From NCBI GenBank assembly GCA_937138415.1, contig CAKZPA010000003.1, positions 1 to 64,000 on the forward strand: a stretch of DNA of 64,000 nucleotides, given 5' to 3'. Each line of letters starts with the position of its first letter. The first letter of the stretch is position 1. The notes below the pieces were generated by a model. It searched no databases. It was not told the origin of the DNA and was given only the letters and a program-made list of their open reading frames with translations. Source of the DNA: an uncultured Nitrospiraceae bacterium. Lineage in GTDB: Bacteria > Nitrospirota > Thermodesulfovibrionia > Thermodesulfovibrionales > SM23-35. Shown one piece after another: positions 35,115-45,503 of this stretch. The position numbers were made by a program, and so were the translations under genes.

Positions 35115-35588
35115 GTGCGGAAAAAAAAGAACCCGCGCCCTCGGGTGCTCGTTCTCCACGGACCGAATCTCAACCTCCTCGGCAGGAGAGAGACGTCCAT
35201 TTACGGGACGAAATCGCTCGAGGCGATCAACGGAGAGATTGTTTCTCTCGCGTCGGAATTGAAAATGGACGTTTCCATCCTGCAGCTGAATAGCGAGGGC
35301 GAGATACTGGACGTCATTCAGAGAGGCGAGTACGACGCTCTCGTCATCAATCCGGCGGCGTACACGCATACGAGCATCGCTATCCGGGACGCGATAGCCG
35401 CCGTCCGCAAGCCGACCGTAGAGGTGCACCTCTCGAACATACACAAACGCGAGGAGTTCAGACGGAGATCGTACATCGCCGAAGTCGCGGACGGACAGAT
35501 CAGCGGACTCGGCTCCGAGAGCTACCTCCTCGCACTCCGCGCGGTGCGGAGCCTCCTCTCGAAACGCGGTGATATCCCCTCTCTTTAG
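35115..35588 (+). CDS. aroQ: Type II 3-dehydroquinate dehydratase
   Basis: About 157 residues. It dehydrates 3-dehydroquinate in the shikimate pathway. The family motifs are [17 protein letters not shown] with the catalytic Tyr, [15 protein letters not shown], and [19 protein letters not shown] prefer the GTG at 35115, after GGAGG, to an upstream GTG at 35058 that lies inside the TPR gene. Overlaps pepP by 20 bases. Confidence 0.93.
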   Translation: MRKKKNPRPRVLVLHGPNLNLLGRRETSIYGTKSLEAINGEIVSLASELKMDVSILQLNSEGEILDVIQRGEYDALVINPAAYTHTSIAIRDAIAAVRKPTVEVHLSNIHKREEFRRRSYIAEVADGQISGLGSESYLLALRAVRSLLSKRGDIPSL

Positions 35589-36669
35589 GGGAGCGGCCAA
35601 CGACGCGGATCCGCCCCGGCTCGCCCTCCTCCGGAGGTTCCTGAAGAAGAAACGCCTCGACGGTTTTCTCGTCCTCGATCTGTCGAATATCCGCTATCTC
35701 ACGGGGTTCACAGGCTCTTCGGGGCTCCTCTTCATAACGCGGAAAGAACAGTTCTTTCTGACCGATTTCAGGTACAAAGAGCAATCGGAACGCGAGGTGA
35801 AGGATTGGACCGTCATCATCGAAAAAGGTGACCGCGTCCGAAGAATAGCCAATCTCTGCAGAAAGACCGGTACCCGGTCCATCGGCGTGGAATCATCCGC
35901 GCCGTACTCGTTTTATTGCCAGTTATCCCGATCCGGCGTGCCAGCGATGGCCGTCGACGGACTCGTCGAGCGATTGAGAGCCGTCAAGACCTCTTCCGAG
36001 GTCGCGCGGATAAAGAGAGCTGTGGAAAGGGCGGAGGAGGCGTTTCTCGAGGTCAAGCCATTCATCCGCCCCGGGGTTTCGGAGTGGTCGCTCGCGCAGC
36101 GGCTCGCAGACCGCCTGCGAAGGAAAGGATGCAGGAAACTTCCGTTCGACATCATCGTCGCATCCGGTGCACAGTCGGCCCTTCCCCACGCGAAACCGAC
36201 CGAAAAGAAGATCTCGCGCGGTGATTTCGTCCTGATCGACTGGGGCGGCGAGGCGGACGGGTACTATTCGGATATGACACGAACGTTACTCGTGAGCGGG
36301 GAGAATACGCGGCGTCAGGAAGAGATGTACAACGTCGTACTGGAGGCGAACGAGACGGCGATCGCGGCGGTGAAACCCGGGGTCCGCTCGAAAGATATCG
36401 ACAGAGCGGCCCGGGAATGCATACGCCGATCCGGATACGGGGACTTCTTCGGTCACGGGACCGGCCACGGCGTCGGCCTCCAGGTGCATGAAGCGCCCCG
36501 CATTTCGTGGCAGAAGAGCACCGCCATAGCGGAAAACATGATCTTTACGATAGAACCCGGCATCTACGTGCCGGGCATCGGCGGTGTCAGAATCGAAGAC
36601 ATGGTCGTCGTGAGAAAGACGGGAGCGGAGGTCCTCACGTCCCTGAGAAAAGAACTCGACATCCTGTGA
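35569..36669 (+). CDS. pepP: Xaa-Pro aminopeptidase (M24 family)
   Basis: A 366-residue metallopeptidase that removes N-terminal residues before proline. The creatinase-type N-domain (residues 15-130) includes [14 protein letters not shown]. The pita-bread catalytic domain has the dinuclear metal ligands in [37 protein letters not shown] and VRIEDMV. In many genomes it precedes efp, but here two minus-strand genes lie between them. Confidence 0.92.
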   Translation: MISPLFRGAANDADPPRLALLRRFLKKKRLDGFLVLDLSNIRYLTGFTGSSGLLFITRKEQFFLTDFRYKEQSEREVKDWTVIIEKGDRVRRIANLCRKTGTRSIGVESSAPYSFYCQLSRSGVPAMAVDGLVERLRAVKTSSEVARIKRAVERAEEAFLEVKPFIRPGVSEWSLAQRLADRLRRKGCRKLPFDIIVASGAQSALPHAKPTEKKISRGDFVLIDWGGEADGYYSDMTRTLLVSGENTRRQEEMYNVVLEANETAIAAVKPGVRSKDIDRAARECIRRSGYGDFFGHGTGHGVGLQVHEAPRISWQKSTAIAENMIFTIEPGIYVPGIGGVRIEDMVVVRKTGAEVLTSLRKELDIL

Positions 36670-36704
36670 GACGGAAGGGGTGAAGAACGACGTATACGAC
36701 TGAT

Positions 36705-38252
36705 TTACCCCGCCTCGTGGCCGGCCGTATTCATCTTCTTCCGAATGATCTCCTGCACCATCGCCGTCACCGTGCGAAAATCCACTTTGCCACTGCCCAT
36801 TTTCGGCAGCTCTTCTACCACGACAAACTGCCTGGGAAGGGCGATATTCGGGAGATGCTCTGACATCTGTTTCAGCACCTTCTTCTCGTCCACCTTTTCG
36901 GTTACCGCCGCGACGATCCTGACGCCCTTCAGGGCATCCGGAATTTCGACGACCGAGCAGGTGACATGCTCCGGGAGGCACTTCTGCAGGACATCCTCGA
37001 CCTTCACGAGAGAGACCATTTCGCCGCCAATCTTGACGAACCGTTTGAGCCTGCCACAGTGCCAGAGGAACCCGTCGGCATCGAGATACCCCATGTCGCC
37101 GGTATCGTACCAGCCGTGACGAATGCGCATCGACGTCTCTTCGAAGTCATCCAAATAGCCCCGCATGACGAGATCGCCTTTCACCAGTATCCTGCCGATC
37201 TCCCCCGGACCGCACTTTCTGCCCGTCTCGTAGTTTTCGATTCGGAGAAGGACGCCGGGGAGAACTTTGCCGACGCTCCCCGGTCTGTTGTGATCCGGCG
37301 TATTCGTGGAGATGACCGGTGACGTCTCCGTTGTCCCGTATCCTTCGTAGAGAGTGATGCCGTGCTTGTCGAGGAACTCCTTGCGCAGGACGTCGGGACA
37401 CTTGTCCGCACCGCTCACGACGAGCCTGACGCTCTGAAAATCCCCCGGTTCCGACTTTCGCAGATATCCCCACAGGAAACTCGGCGTGCCGACCATGATC
37501 GTCGGCTTCTCTTCCCGCACAATGGTGCATACCGATTTGTAATCGAGGGGATTCGCGTAGGTGACAATCGTCATGCCGAAACGGAGGGGTGTCCAGAGAT
37601 TGACCGTGAGACCGAACACGTGAAAGTAGGGAAGATTTGCGAGCATCACATCGTCGTCGTAAATTTCGACCGCCCTGCTGAAGCTCTCGATGTTGGAGGA
37701 GATATTCCGGTGCGTCAACTGCACGGCCTTTGGGTCTTTCTCGCTCCCGCTCGTAAAGAGGATCACGACGTTATCGTCTTCCTGTCCGCCGTGAACCATG
37801 CGCAGGACGAGCGGCAGCGGGAGCTTCGCCTTGAGGGCCGCCTTGAGTTTGTCCGCCACCGTGATCGACTCCATGATGTCTTCGATGAATACCATGCCGT
37901 CGACGACCGGACAGTTGATCTTCTCCAGCAACGTCTTCGAGGTGATGATGGTTCTGAAATTGCACTTCCTCTGCGCGTAGACCGCATTATTCGCGGCGCC
38001 GGTCGAATAGTTGATCATGACCGGCGTTCTCCCGCTCATGAGCGCTCCGAGAATAGCGAGGGCGCATCCGGCGGACGTCGGGATCATGACGCCGATGAAT
38101 CCCTTTTCGAAATCCCTGCATTTTTCCGACAGGATGAGAGACGCGATGAGGGCTTTCTTGTACGTCACCCTGCGGTCGGAGGTGCGGTCGATAAAGGCGA
38201 GCTTATCGCCGCACCTCTTCGCAATCTTCACGAAATGCTGGTGGAGGAGCAC
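36705..38252 (-). CDS. AMP-dependent acyl-CoA/acyl-ACP synthetase
   Basis: A 515-residue adenylate-forming enzyme that activates a fatty acid with ATP. Motifs: ILFTSGSEKDPKAVQLTHRN (P-loop-like), YEGYGTTETSP, YDTGDMGYLDADGFLWHCGR, and the C-terminal lysine in PKMGSGKVDF. Similarity in style to the synthetase part of Aas suggests a fatty acyl substrate. The adjacent FadL relic upstream on the same strand supports a fatty-acid uptake and activation role. Confidence 0.85.
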   Translation of the reverse strand: MLLHQHFVKIAKRCGDKLAFIDRTSDRRVTYKKALIASLILSEKCRDFEKGFIGVMIPTSAGCALAILGALMSGRTPVMINYSTGAANNAVYAQRKCNFRTIITSKTLLEKINCPVVDGMVFIEDIMESITVADKLKAALKAKLPLPLVLRMVHGGQEDDNVVILFTSGSEKDPKAVQLTHRNISSNIESFSRAVEIYDDDVMLANLPYFHVFGLTVNLWTPLRFGMTIVTYANPLDYKSVCTIVREEKPTIMVGTPSFLWGYLRKSEPGDFQSVRLVVSGADKCPDVLRKEFLDKHGITLYEGYGTTETSPVISTNTPDHNRPGSVGKVLPGVLLRIENYETGRKCGPGEIGRILVKGDLVMRGYLDDFEETSMRIRHGWYDTGDMGYLDADGFLWHCGRLKRFVKIGGEMVSLVKVEDVLQKCLPEHVTCSVVEIPDALKGVRIVAAVTEKVDEKKVLKQMSEHLPNIALPRQFVVVEELPKMGSGKVDFRTVTAMVQEIIRKKMNTAGHEAG

Positions 38253-38253
38253 G

Positions 38254-39369
38254 CTAAAATCTCATCGTGAGCTGTGCGCTGACGATGTCAATGTACGCGT
38301 CGTACGTCCCTCTCAACCCGCCGCGAGACGCGTCGTCACCGGTCGCGGTCTTGTAGATCTCGGGGTCATTGATAAAGAGGTGCGCGTACCCCAGATCGAG
38401 AGCGAAGGTGTCGGAAAGCGCATACCCAATGCCGAGTGCCGCCCAGATGCGGTCGGAGTCCGGGATGCGGGGGGTGCGGGGGGGGTTAACTGATGGGTGA
38501 AGCTGATCGAGAGACTGTCAGGAAGAGTCACGTCGGCCTCCGCGCCCGTGTCACGAAACCTCGTGCTCAGCAACGAAGGCACGCCGGAAAAATCAGCGTC
38601 CCCTTCGAGCGTGTGTTTGACCCGGGATCGGTAAGAGATCCCGCAGCGGGTATCTTTCGAAAACTCGTAAGAGCAGCCCGACATTATACCCGACGCCCTA
38701 GCTGTCGCCTTCGACGCTCGCGAAGCCATCGTTCCGCTGCGGAAGGAGACCAGGGATGTCGGCTAAATTACCGATAAGGCCGAAGTCGACGGCATTCGAG
38801 AGTTTCGCTTTCACGTACGGAGCGCTGAATCCACCGCCGACGCTCAACCGGTCGGTAACGTTGTACGCAACCGAAGGATTGATAGTGATGCTCATCATGT
38901 CCGATTCGATCGCGTGGTACCGGCCGACCCACCCTTCCTCGTATTTCGTGGCGAGCCCGAACGGAGCGTTCACCCCGACACCCACGGAAAGACGGTCACT
39001 CACCTTCCTGCTGTAGTAGAAGTTCGGCTCGACTCGCGTCTTGCCCGCTTCGCCGCCGTTCCCACCGGTGAGCGGAAAGCCGGTCGCATAGGTCGACCCT
39101 TCGTTGATAAAAACGAGATACGGCATGATCAGATGCGCGCCGGCCACGATCTCGTGCCCCTTGAGGCGCGTCATACCGGCCGGATTGAAGAATATGAATA
39201 TGGTGGAGGCATCGTCGGCACTCGCGGCACCGCCCGCATAGGCGTTCCCGAGGCCGCGCACACCCTGCTCGATCAGCGCGAATCCTCCTCCGAAGGCAGC
39301 GGTTACGGAGCAAAGAGACAAACAGACGACGAGAGCAAAAATGCACTTCAGGTCAAACATCACTCGCAC
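38254..39369 (-). pseudogene. FadL-family outer-membrane transporter pseudogene
   Basis: FadL/OmpP1/TodX proteins are outer-membrane channels for hydrophobic compounds. The N-terminal 223 residues are intact (signal peptide, GGFALIEQGVRGLGNAYAGG, FFNPAGMTRL). A TAG at 38698-38700 then interrupts EGD[stop]GVGYNVGLLL. A frameshift follows, after which GISYRSRVKHTLEGDADF continues in another frame. At about 38470-38500, beside a C/G run, a further change with loss of about 50-70 expected residues leads back to the C-terminal strands (DRIWAALGIGYALSDTFALD, ending IVSAQLTMRF). It sits directly upstream of the acyl-CoA synthetase. Confidence 0.85.
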
Positions 39370-39582
39370 TTCATATTCCCCCTCCTGTGAATGGAATTCG
39401 ACGACACGTAAAATTACCTGTTTTAAAAATCAATGTCAAGCGGAAAACATCGTCCCGCCATCGGCCGAGCTACGCCGTTCATCGGCTATTGCTGTCATGA
39501 GAACATCCTGGTTACATTGTATATTTTCTGAATTCCCCGTGGTGCATTGCACGCTCTGCGCGGTGGAAAAATTTGCGGAAAA

Positions 39583-39591
39583 TGCTAGAAT
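39583..39591 (+). promoter_or_regulatory. Extended -10 promoter for efp-accBC
   Basis: TGCTAGAAT, an extended -10 box with one mismatch, lies 28 bases before the efp start codon. No clear -35 element is seen. Confidence 0.4.
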
Positions 39592-39618
39592 AAGGTACTT
39601 CATTCGGAGGGAGGAGCG

Positions 39619-40182
39619 GTGATTTCGACGAGCGACTTCAGAAAGGGTCTCAAAGTTGAGTACAAAGGAGAGCCATGTGAAATCGTGGATTTCCAGCACG
39701 TCAAGATGGGGAGGGGAGGCGCGATCGTCAGGACGAAACTGAAAAGTTTGAAGACGGGCGCGATCCTCGAAGAGACCTTTCGTTCGGGCGAAAAGCTTGA
39801 AAAACCCGGCCTCGAGGAAAAGAGCATGCAGTACCTTTACAGTCAAGACGATCTTTACTTCTTCATGGATATGGAGACCTTCGAGCAGATCCCGCTCACC
39901 TCGGTGCAACTCGGCGATTCGAAGAACTTTCTCAAGGAGAACATGACCGTGAAGGTCTTGTACCACAGAGAAGCTCCCATCAGCGTCGATATTCCGACCT
40001 TCGTCGAACTCGTCGTGGTCAAGACGGATCCTGCCGGATTCAGGGGGGATACCGCCTCAGGAGGAGGAAAGCCGGCCATCTTGGAGACAGGCGCTGTCGT
40101 CAAAGTCCCCTTCCACATTAATGAGGGAGACATGATCAAAGTCGACACGAGGACATCGGAGTACATCGAAAGGGTGAAATAA
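39619..40182 (+). CDS. efp: Elongation factor P
   Basis: A 187-residue protein that helps ribosomes through polyproline stretches. It has the three-domain EF-P length with [20 protein letters not shown] and the domain I tip [14 protein letters not shown]. The tip residue corresponding to the modified Lys34 (E. coli) or Arg32 (Pseudomonas) is Arg32, so any lysine-type modification is unlikely. GTG start with GGAGGGAGGAG upstream. It overlaps accB by one base. Confidence 0.95.
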   Translation: MISTSDFRKGLKVEYKGEPCEIVDFQHVKMGRGGAIVRTKLKSLKTGAILEETFRSGEKLEKPGLEEKSMQYLYSQDDLYFFMDMETFEQIPLTSVQLGDSKNFLKENMTVKVLYHREAPISVDIPTFVELVVVKTDPAGFRGDTASGGGKPAILETGAVVKVPFHINEGDMIKVDTRTSEYIERVK

Positions 40183-40616
40183 TGGAACACGAGGATTTGA
40201 AGGAACTTATCGAACTGCTGAAGGACACCGACATCACCGAGCTCCAGATCGAGAAGAACGGAACGAAGGTGAAGATTCGCAGAGAAAAAATCCTCTCTCC
40301 GCTCGACCTTCCGATCCAAAAGTCCCCCGTGCTGCAGGAAAAAATCTCTGCGCCGCCGGGCGACGAGACCCAGAGACTGGTGACGATCACCTCGCCGATC
40401 GTGGGGACGTTCTACCGTGCAGCCTTGCCCGACGCGAATCCCTTCGTCGAGGTCGGTTCACGGGTTAAAAAGAATCAGGTGCTTTGTATTGTGGAAGCGA
40501 TGAAGCTCATGAACGAAATCGAGAGCGAGGTCGACGGGATCGTCGTGAAAATCCTCGTCGAAAATGGCCAGCCCGTCGAATACGGCGAACCGCTCTTCCT
40601 GATCGAGCCCGTGTAG
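40182..40616 (+). CDS. accB: Biotin carboxyl carrier protein of acetyl-CoA carboxylase
   Basis: A 144-residue carrier. The N-terminal helix region is followed by a Pro-rich linker and the biotinyl domain (about 68-144), with the biotinylated lysine in [11 protein letters not shown]. Supplies carboxybiotin for malonyl-CoA formation in fatty-acid synthesis. Its start codon shares one base with the efp stop. Confidence 0.95.
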   Translation: MEHEDLKELIELLKDTDITELQIEKNGTKVKIRREKILSPLDLPIQKSPVLQEKISAPPGDETQRLVTITSPIVGTFYRAALPDANPFVEVGSRVKKNQVLCIVEAMKLMNEIESEVDGIVVKILVENGQPVEYGEPLFLIEPV

Positions 40617-40632
40617 GTAGCACGTTCCCGGA

Positions 40633-41994
40633 ATGAAAGTCTTCAAGAAAATCCTCATCGCCAACCGCGGGGAGATCGCGGTCAGAATCATACGCGCGTG
40701 CAGGGAGCTAGGGATAAAAACGGTTGCGGTGTACTCGGAGGCGGACAGGGGGTCCCTCCACGTGAAACTCGCGGATGAATCGGTCTGTATCGGCCCTGCG
40801 AACTTAGCCCAGAGTTACCTCAACATTCCCGCTATCCTGAGTGCCGCCGAAATTACCGACTCCGACGCGATTCACCCGGGGTACGGCTTCCTCTCGGAAA
40901 ACCATCACTTTGCGGAAGCCTGCACCACGTCCGGCATCACGTTCATCGGCCCGACCGCCGAGAACATCAGGCTCGGAGGCGACAAGGCGAAAGCGCGGCA
41001 GATCATGAAGAGGAGGGGCGTACCGGTCGTCTCGGGTAGTGACGGTCCAGTCCCGAATGAAGAGAGCGCGATGAAGATCGCGAAGAAGATCGGGTTCCCG
41101 ATCGTCCTGAAGGCATCTGCCGGCGGCGGCGGACACGGCATGAAGATCGTGAAAGAGGAAAAAGACCTCGAACAATCCTTCTATTTGGCGCAGCGCGAGG
41201 CGTTGACCGCCTTCGGAAACAGCGAGTTGTACATCGAGGAGTACATCCCCGAGCTGAGGCACGTGGAAGTCCAGATCCTCGCGGACAACAAAGGGAATAC
41301 CGTCTATCTCGGGGAGAGGGACTGCACGATACAGCGGCGGCACCAAAAACTCATCGAGGAAACCCCATCCCCCATCGCGACCACGGAAAAATTCAAGAGA
41401 CGGATCGGGGAACTCGGCGTAAAGGCAGCGCGCGCGCTCAAATACCGGAATGCCGGCACCGTGGAGTTCATCGTCGATCCGAAAGGGAACATCTATTTCA
41501 TCGAGATCAACACCCGGATACAGGTGGAACATCCCGTGACGGAGGCGGTGACCGGTATCGACATTGTCAAGGAGCAGATTAAAATAGCCGCGGGGCTGCC
41601 GCTCGAGTACCGGCAGAACCAGATCCGTCCGTCGGGACACGCGATAGAGTGCCGGATCAATGCGGAGGACCCTGACCGTTTCATCCCTTCGCCCGGCACG
41701 ATAACCTTCCTCTCCTTCCCCGGTGGCCCCGGCGTGAGGGTCGACACGGCGATCTACCAGGGATACACGATCCCCCCGCACTACGATTCCCTCATTGCGA
41801 AACTGATCGTCCACGGCAGAAACCGTTCGGATGCGATCATGAAAATGAGAAGCGCCCTCCACGAGTTCATCATCGAAGGGATAAACACGACCATCCCCTT
41901 TCACAAAAAAGTCCTCGCGAATGCGGACTTCGTGAGCGGTAACTTCTATACGAATTTTATAGAGAAGTTGAACAGTCGTCGGGAAGATGGATAG
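40633..41994 (+). CDS. accC: Biotin carboxylase subunit of acetyl-CoA carboxylase
   Basis: A 453-residue ATP-grasp enzyme that carboxylates biotin on AccB. It has [30 protein letters not shown], the glycine-rich ATP loop [10 protein letters not shown], and the catalytic segment [14 protein letters not shown]. Length and motifs are standard. In operon with efp, accB and thiE. Confidence 0.96.
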   Translation: MKVFKKILIANRGEIAVRIIRACRELGIKTVAVYSEADRGSLHVKLADESVCIGPANLAQSYLNIPAILSAAEITDSDAIHPGYGFLSENHHFAEACTTSGITFIGPTAENIRLGGDKAKARQIMKRRGVPVVSGSDGPVPNEESAMKIAKKIGFPIVLKASAGGGGHGMKIVKEEKDLEQSFYLAQREALTAFGNSELYIEEYIPELRHVEVQILADNKGNTVYLGERDCTIQRRHQKLIEETPSPIATTEKFKRRIGELGVKAARALKYRNAGTVEFIVDPKGNIYFIEINTRIQVEHPVTEAVTGIDIVKEQIKIAAGLPLEYRQNQIRPSGHAIECRINAEDPDRFIPSPGTITFLSFPGGPGVRVDTAIYQGYTIPPHYDSLIAKLIVHGRNRSDAIMKMRSALHEFIIEGINTTIPFHKKVLANADFVSGNFYTNFIEKLNSRREDG

Positions 41995-41999
41995 CCGCA

Positions 42000-42629
42000 G
42001 TGTATCTCGGAGGTCTCTGCTTTATCACCGATAAACGCTTCGGTGGGTGGTCCTACGGAGAGATGGTTCGCCTCGCTCTCGAAGCGGGCGTGAGATGGAT
42101 CCAGTACCGGGACAAAGAAGGAAGCGGTCGCGATAAATACAGAACCGCTCTCGAGATCAGACGACTGACACTCGATTATGGCGCCGTCTTCATTGTGAAT
42201 GACCACACCGACATTGCGCTGGCGGTGGACGCCGATGGCGTGCATCTCGGCCAGGACGATCTGCCTGCTGAACAAGCGCGCCGGTTGCTCGGTGGGGAGA
42301 AGCTGATCGGCCTTTCCACTCATACGGTCGAACAGGCCGTCAACGGTGAAGCATGCGGTGTCGATTACATCGGTTTCGGCCCTATTTTCACCACGCAAAC
42401 AAAGGATGCCGGTCGCCCCCACGGCGCCGAGATACTCCACCACCTGCGGAGGCAGGTCAGGATCCCGATCGTTGCGATAGGCGGAATAACGACCGGCAAT
42501 CTCGCCCCCGTTCTGGAGTCCGGCGTCGATGCCGTCGCGGCCGCGTCAGGGATCCTCAGCGGGGATATTGGGCAGAACGTACGCGCGTTCCTGGAAATAA
42601 TCGGGCGGCATGCGACCGCTCGGGGATGA
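42000..42629 (+). CDS. thiE: Thiamine phosphate synthase
   Basis: A 209-residue TIM-barrel enzyme joining the pyrimidine and thiazole halves of thiamine. Motifs YRDKEGSGR, NDHTDIALAVDADGVHLGQDD, and GPIFTTQTKDAG fit ThiE; the GGIT and SGIL phosphate-binding loops follow. GTG start five bases after accC. No TPP riboswitch is seen, as expected for an internal operon gene. Confidence 0.92.
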   Translation: MYLGGLCFITDKRFGGWSYGEMVRLALEAGVRWIQYRDKEGSGRDKYRTALEIRRLTLDYGAVFIVNDHTDIALAVDADGVHLGQDDLPAEQARRLLGGEKLIGLSTHTVEQAVNGEACGVDYIGFGPIFTTQTKDAGRPHGAEILHHLRRQVRIPIVAIGGITTGNLAPVLESGVDAVAAASGILSGDIGQNVRAFLEIIGRHATARG

Positions 42630-42742
42630 CGCCGCCCGGACACGGATTGTTACGCGAAGCAGTTTTGCCGCTCGGGAAAAGGCAAAAAACGACAGGAAAC
42701 CATGACTGAACCGTTATCTTTCTCTTCATCGGGAGGTTTGTG

Positions 42743-43849
42743 ATGAAAAAAACGTTATTGCTCTTCTGTATGGCAGTGCTGCTGTCCTGCGCTTGCCAGA
42801 AGCGAGAGGATGTCGTGAAGATCGGTATGGCCGGCCCCATGACCGGCGACCAGGCAAAAATGGGAATGGATTTCAAGAACGGGGTGCTTCTCGCCGTGGA
42901 CGAATGGAACAGCAGAGGGGGGGTTCTCGGGAAGAAAATCCTTCTCATCGTGAGCGACGATCAGCGCGATCCGAAGCAGGCGGTCGCCGTCGCGAACAAG
43001 ATGGTGAACGAAGGCGTGGTCGGGGTCATCGGTCACTTCAACTCGAGCTGTTCCATACCCGCCTCGGACGTTTACCACAGAGCGGGCATACCGATGATCA
43101 CGCCCGGCTCGACGAATCCCCAACTGACGGAGAAAGGGTACCGCAACGTCTTCAGGGTATGCGGCAGGGATGACCAACAGGGGAAGGTGGGCGCTGAATA
43201 CGTCACGAAGATCCTCAAAGCGAAGCGCGTGGCCGTCCTCCATGACAAAACGACCTACGGGCAGGGTCTTGCCGATGAGTTCAAGAAATTCCTGGGCTCC
43301 GGCGTCGACGTCGTCTACTACGGAGGCATCGCGCAGGGCGACAAAGACTTCAAGATGGTTCTCACGACGGTGAAAACGAAAAATCCCGAGATCGTCTTTT
43401 TCGGTGGCATTTACCCAGAAGCCGGCCTTCTCGTGAAACAGGCGAGAGAACTCAGCTTGAATGCACCCTTCATGAGCGGTGACGGGACGATAGACACAAA
43501 ATTCATCGAAATCGCGGGCGCACAGGCAGCGGAGGGAACGTATCTTACCTTCAGCTCCGATCCCAACAACATTCCGACGGCGAAGGGGTTCATCGAGCGC
43601 TACCGGGCGAAATTCGGAGAAATCGGCCCATACTCCATCTACGCGTACGACGCGACGAATATCCTTCTGACGGCAATTCGCGAAGCGCGGAGTACCGACG
43701 GGAAACTGATCAGCGACACGCTTCACGCGCTCGAGTTCGACGGCGCCCTCGGAAAAATGAAGTTCGACGAAAAAGGAGACGTCACGGAATCCCCCTATGT
43801 GGTATGGGTAACCCGCGACGGGAAATTCATCGAACATTGGAAACCATAA
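42743..43849 (+). CDS. Branched-chain amino acid-type ABC substrate-binding lipoprotein
   Basis: About 368 residues. The N-terminus has a lipoprotein signal with lipobox LLSCAC (Cys near residue 17), so the protein is probably anchored in the periplasm. The rest is a LivJ/LivK-type (periplasmic binding protein type I) fold: KIGMAGPMTGDQAKMGMDF, GHFNSSCSIPASDVY, ITPGSTNPQLTEKGY and NVFRVCGRDDQQG. No permease or ATPase genes are nearby, so it is an orphan. The ligand is unknown. The ATG at 42743 is preceded by GGGAGG. Confidence 0.88.
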   Translation: MKKTLLLFCMAVLLSCACQKREDVVKIGMAGPMTGDQAKMGMDFKNGVLLAVDEWNSRGGVLGKKILLIVSDDQRDPKQAVAVANKMVNEGVVGVIGHFNSSCSIPASDVYHRAGIPMITPGSTNPQLTEKGYRNVFRVCGRDDQQGKVGAEYVTKILKAKRVAVLHDKTTYGQGLADEFKKFLGSGVDVVYYGGIAQGDKDFKMVLTTVKTKNPEIVFFGGIYPEAGLLVKQARELSLNAPFMSGDGTIDTKFIEIAGAQAAEGTYLTFSSDPNNIPTAKGFIERYRAKFGEIGPYSIYAYDATNILLTAIREARSTDGKLISDTLHALEFDGALGKMKFDEKGDVTESPYVVWVTRDGKFIEHWKP

Positions 43850-43911
43850 GTGAAAAAAGACTTCCATTGTCATTGGTTACTGACTGTCGATACAAGAGGA
43901 GGTAGCACATC

Positions 43912-44427
43912 ATGGATATCATGAAAGCGGTCAAAGAGAGGCGAAGTATACGGGATTTCCAGAAGAAACCGATTCCCGACGACCTCGCGAAGAAGTTAAT
44001 GGAAGCCCTGATATGGGCACCGAGCGCCGGCAATCTTCAATCGCGGAAGTTCTATTTCGTTCTGAACGACTCCGTCAAAAGAATGCTCGCGCGCGCGGCT
44101 TTGAATCAGAATTTCATCGCCGAGGCACCGCTCGTGATCGTCGGTTGCGCCGACAGGAGAATATCCTCCAAATACGGCGACCGCGGCGTGGACCTGTACA
44201 TGATCCAAGACGTTGCCGTCAGCATCATGGGCATGATGCTCGTCGCGCACGAGAACGGTCTCGGTTCCACCTGGGTCGGTGCCTTCCACGAGAAGGACGT
44301 CGCCAAGATCTTGCAGCTGCCGGCGCATCTGCGGCCCGTCGCCATCGTTCCCGTGGGATATCCATCGAAGATACCCTCCCCTCCTCCGAGGGTGTCACTA
44401 CGAGAAGCAGTGGAGGTCATAGAATGA
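43912..44427 (+). CDS. Nitroreductase-family flavoprotein
   Basis: A 171-residue FMN enzyme of the nitroreductase superfamily: MKAVKERRSIRDFQKKPIP, WAPSAGNLQSRKFYFV, GLGSTWVGAF, then VAIVPVGYP. Substrate unknown. It overlaps pfkA by four bases (ATGA), so the two are co-translated. Confidence 0.88.
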   Translation: MDIMKAVKERRSIRDFQKKPIPDDLAKKLMEALIWAPSAGNLQSRKFYFVLNDSVKRMLARAALNQNFIAEAPLVIVGCADRRISSKYGDRGVDLYMIQDVAVSIMGMMLVAHENGLGSTWVGAFHEKDVAKILQLPAHLRPVAIVPVGYPSKIPSPPPRVSLREAVEVIE

Positions 44428-45503
44428 AGATTGCGGTCAATACGGGCGGTGGCGATGCCCCGGGGCTGAATGCCGTCATTCGGAGCGTCGTCCTCGCCGC
44501 CAACCGAAAAGGCTGGGAGGTGTACGGGATTAAATACGGGTACCGGGGCCTTCTCGACACGAAACAGATAGTGAGGCTCACGCCCGAATACGTCTGGGAC
44601 ATCACAAATATCGGCGGCACGATCCTCGGTACGGCAATCAAAGGGGACCCGTTCAATTTCCCCATGGCAACGATTGATGGGACGTACGTCGAGACGGATA
44701 TTTCGGATACCATCATTTCCAACTTCAAGGCGCTCGGCTTCGATGCGCTCATCGCGATCGGCGGAGACGGGAGTCTTCGCATTGCCAGCAAATTTTTGAA
44801 GAAAGGGTTGCCGATCATCGGGGTCCCGAAGACCATCGATAACGACATCAGTTCGACCGACTTCACCTTTGGCTTCGACACCGCCGTCAATACCGCCACC
44901 GAAGCGATCGACAAACTGCATACGACCGCAAAATCACACGACCGGGTCATGGTCGTCGAGGTGATGGGAAGATACGTGGGCTGGATTGCCTTGCACTCCG
45001 GCATTTCCGGATCCGCGGACGTCATCCTCATTCCCGAGATACCCTTCGACATCGAGAAAGTCTGCAACAAGGTCAGGCAGCGCGCGCTTATCGGCCAGGA
45101 CTATTCGATCGTCGTCGTCGCGGAGGGCGCAAAACCGGTCGGAGGGGACGTCACCGTCCTCGAGCAGGCACCAGTCGGCGGAGAGGTCAGGCTCGGGGGG
45201 ATAGGCCGAAAAGTTGCCGACGCAATCGGGAGGATGACGGGGAAGGAAACGAGGCACATCGTCCTCGGACATCTCCAGAGGGGAGGCGCTCCGACGACAT
45301 TCGATCGGCTCCTCGCCCTGAGGTTCGGCGTCGCAGCGGTCAATCTCGCGGAAGCCGGAAAGTTTGGCTACATGGCAGCTCTCCGTTCAACGGAAATCGT
45401 CTGCGTGCCCATAGAGGAAGCGATCGGTCAGATGAAGTCCGTTTCGCCGGACTCGGATATCGTTCAGACGGCGCGCTCGCTCGGCATCAGCTTCGGGGAC
45501 TGA
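44424..45503 (+). CDS. pfkA: 6-phosphofructokinase (ATP or mixed phosphoryl donor)
   Basis: A 359-residue glycolytic kinase. Motifs are VNTGGGDAPGLNAVIRS, AIGGDGSLRIASKFL, VPKTIDNDISSTDFTFG, and VEVMGRYVGWIA. It combines Gly in GGDGS (typical of ATP users) with Lys in PKTIDND (typical of pyrophosphate users), as in the mixed-substrate group III enzymes; the donor therefore cannot be assigned. Its 3' end overlaps rluD on the other strand by 17 bases. Confidence 0.92.
   Translation: MKIAVNTGGGDAPGLNAVIRSVVLAANRKGWEVYGIKYGYRGLLDTKQIVRLTPEYVWDITNIGGTILGTAIKGDPFNFPMATIDGTYVETDISDTIISNFKALGFDALIAIGGDGSLRIASKFLKKGLPIIGVPKTIDNDISSTDFTFGFDTAVNTATEAIDKLHTTAKSHDRVMVVEVMGRYVGWIALHSGISGSADVILIPEIPFDIEKVCNKVRQRALIGQDYSIVVVAEGAKPVGGDVTVLEQAPVGGEVRLGGIGRKVADAIGRMTGKETRHIVLGHLQRGGAPTTFDRLLALRFGVAAVNLAEAGKFGYMAALRSTEIVCVPIEEAIGQMKSVSPDSDIVQTARSLGISFGD

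Noticed and set aside
42663..42687. ttttgcc/ggcaaaa hairpin after thiE as a terminator
   Set aside because: The stem is AT-rich, the loop large (11 bases) and no T tract follows on the plus strand.
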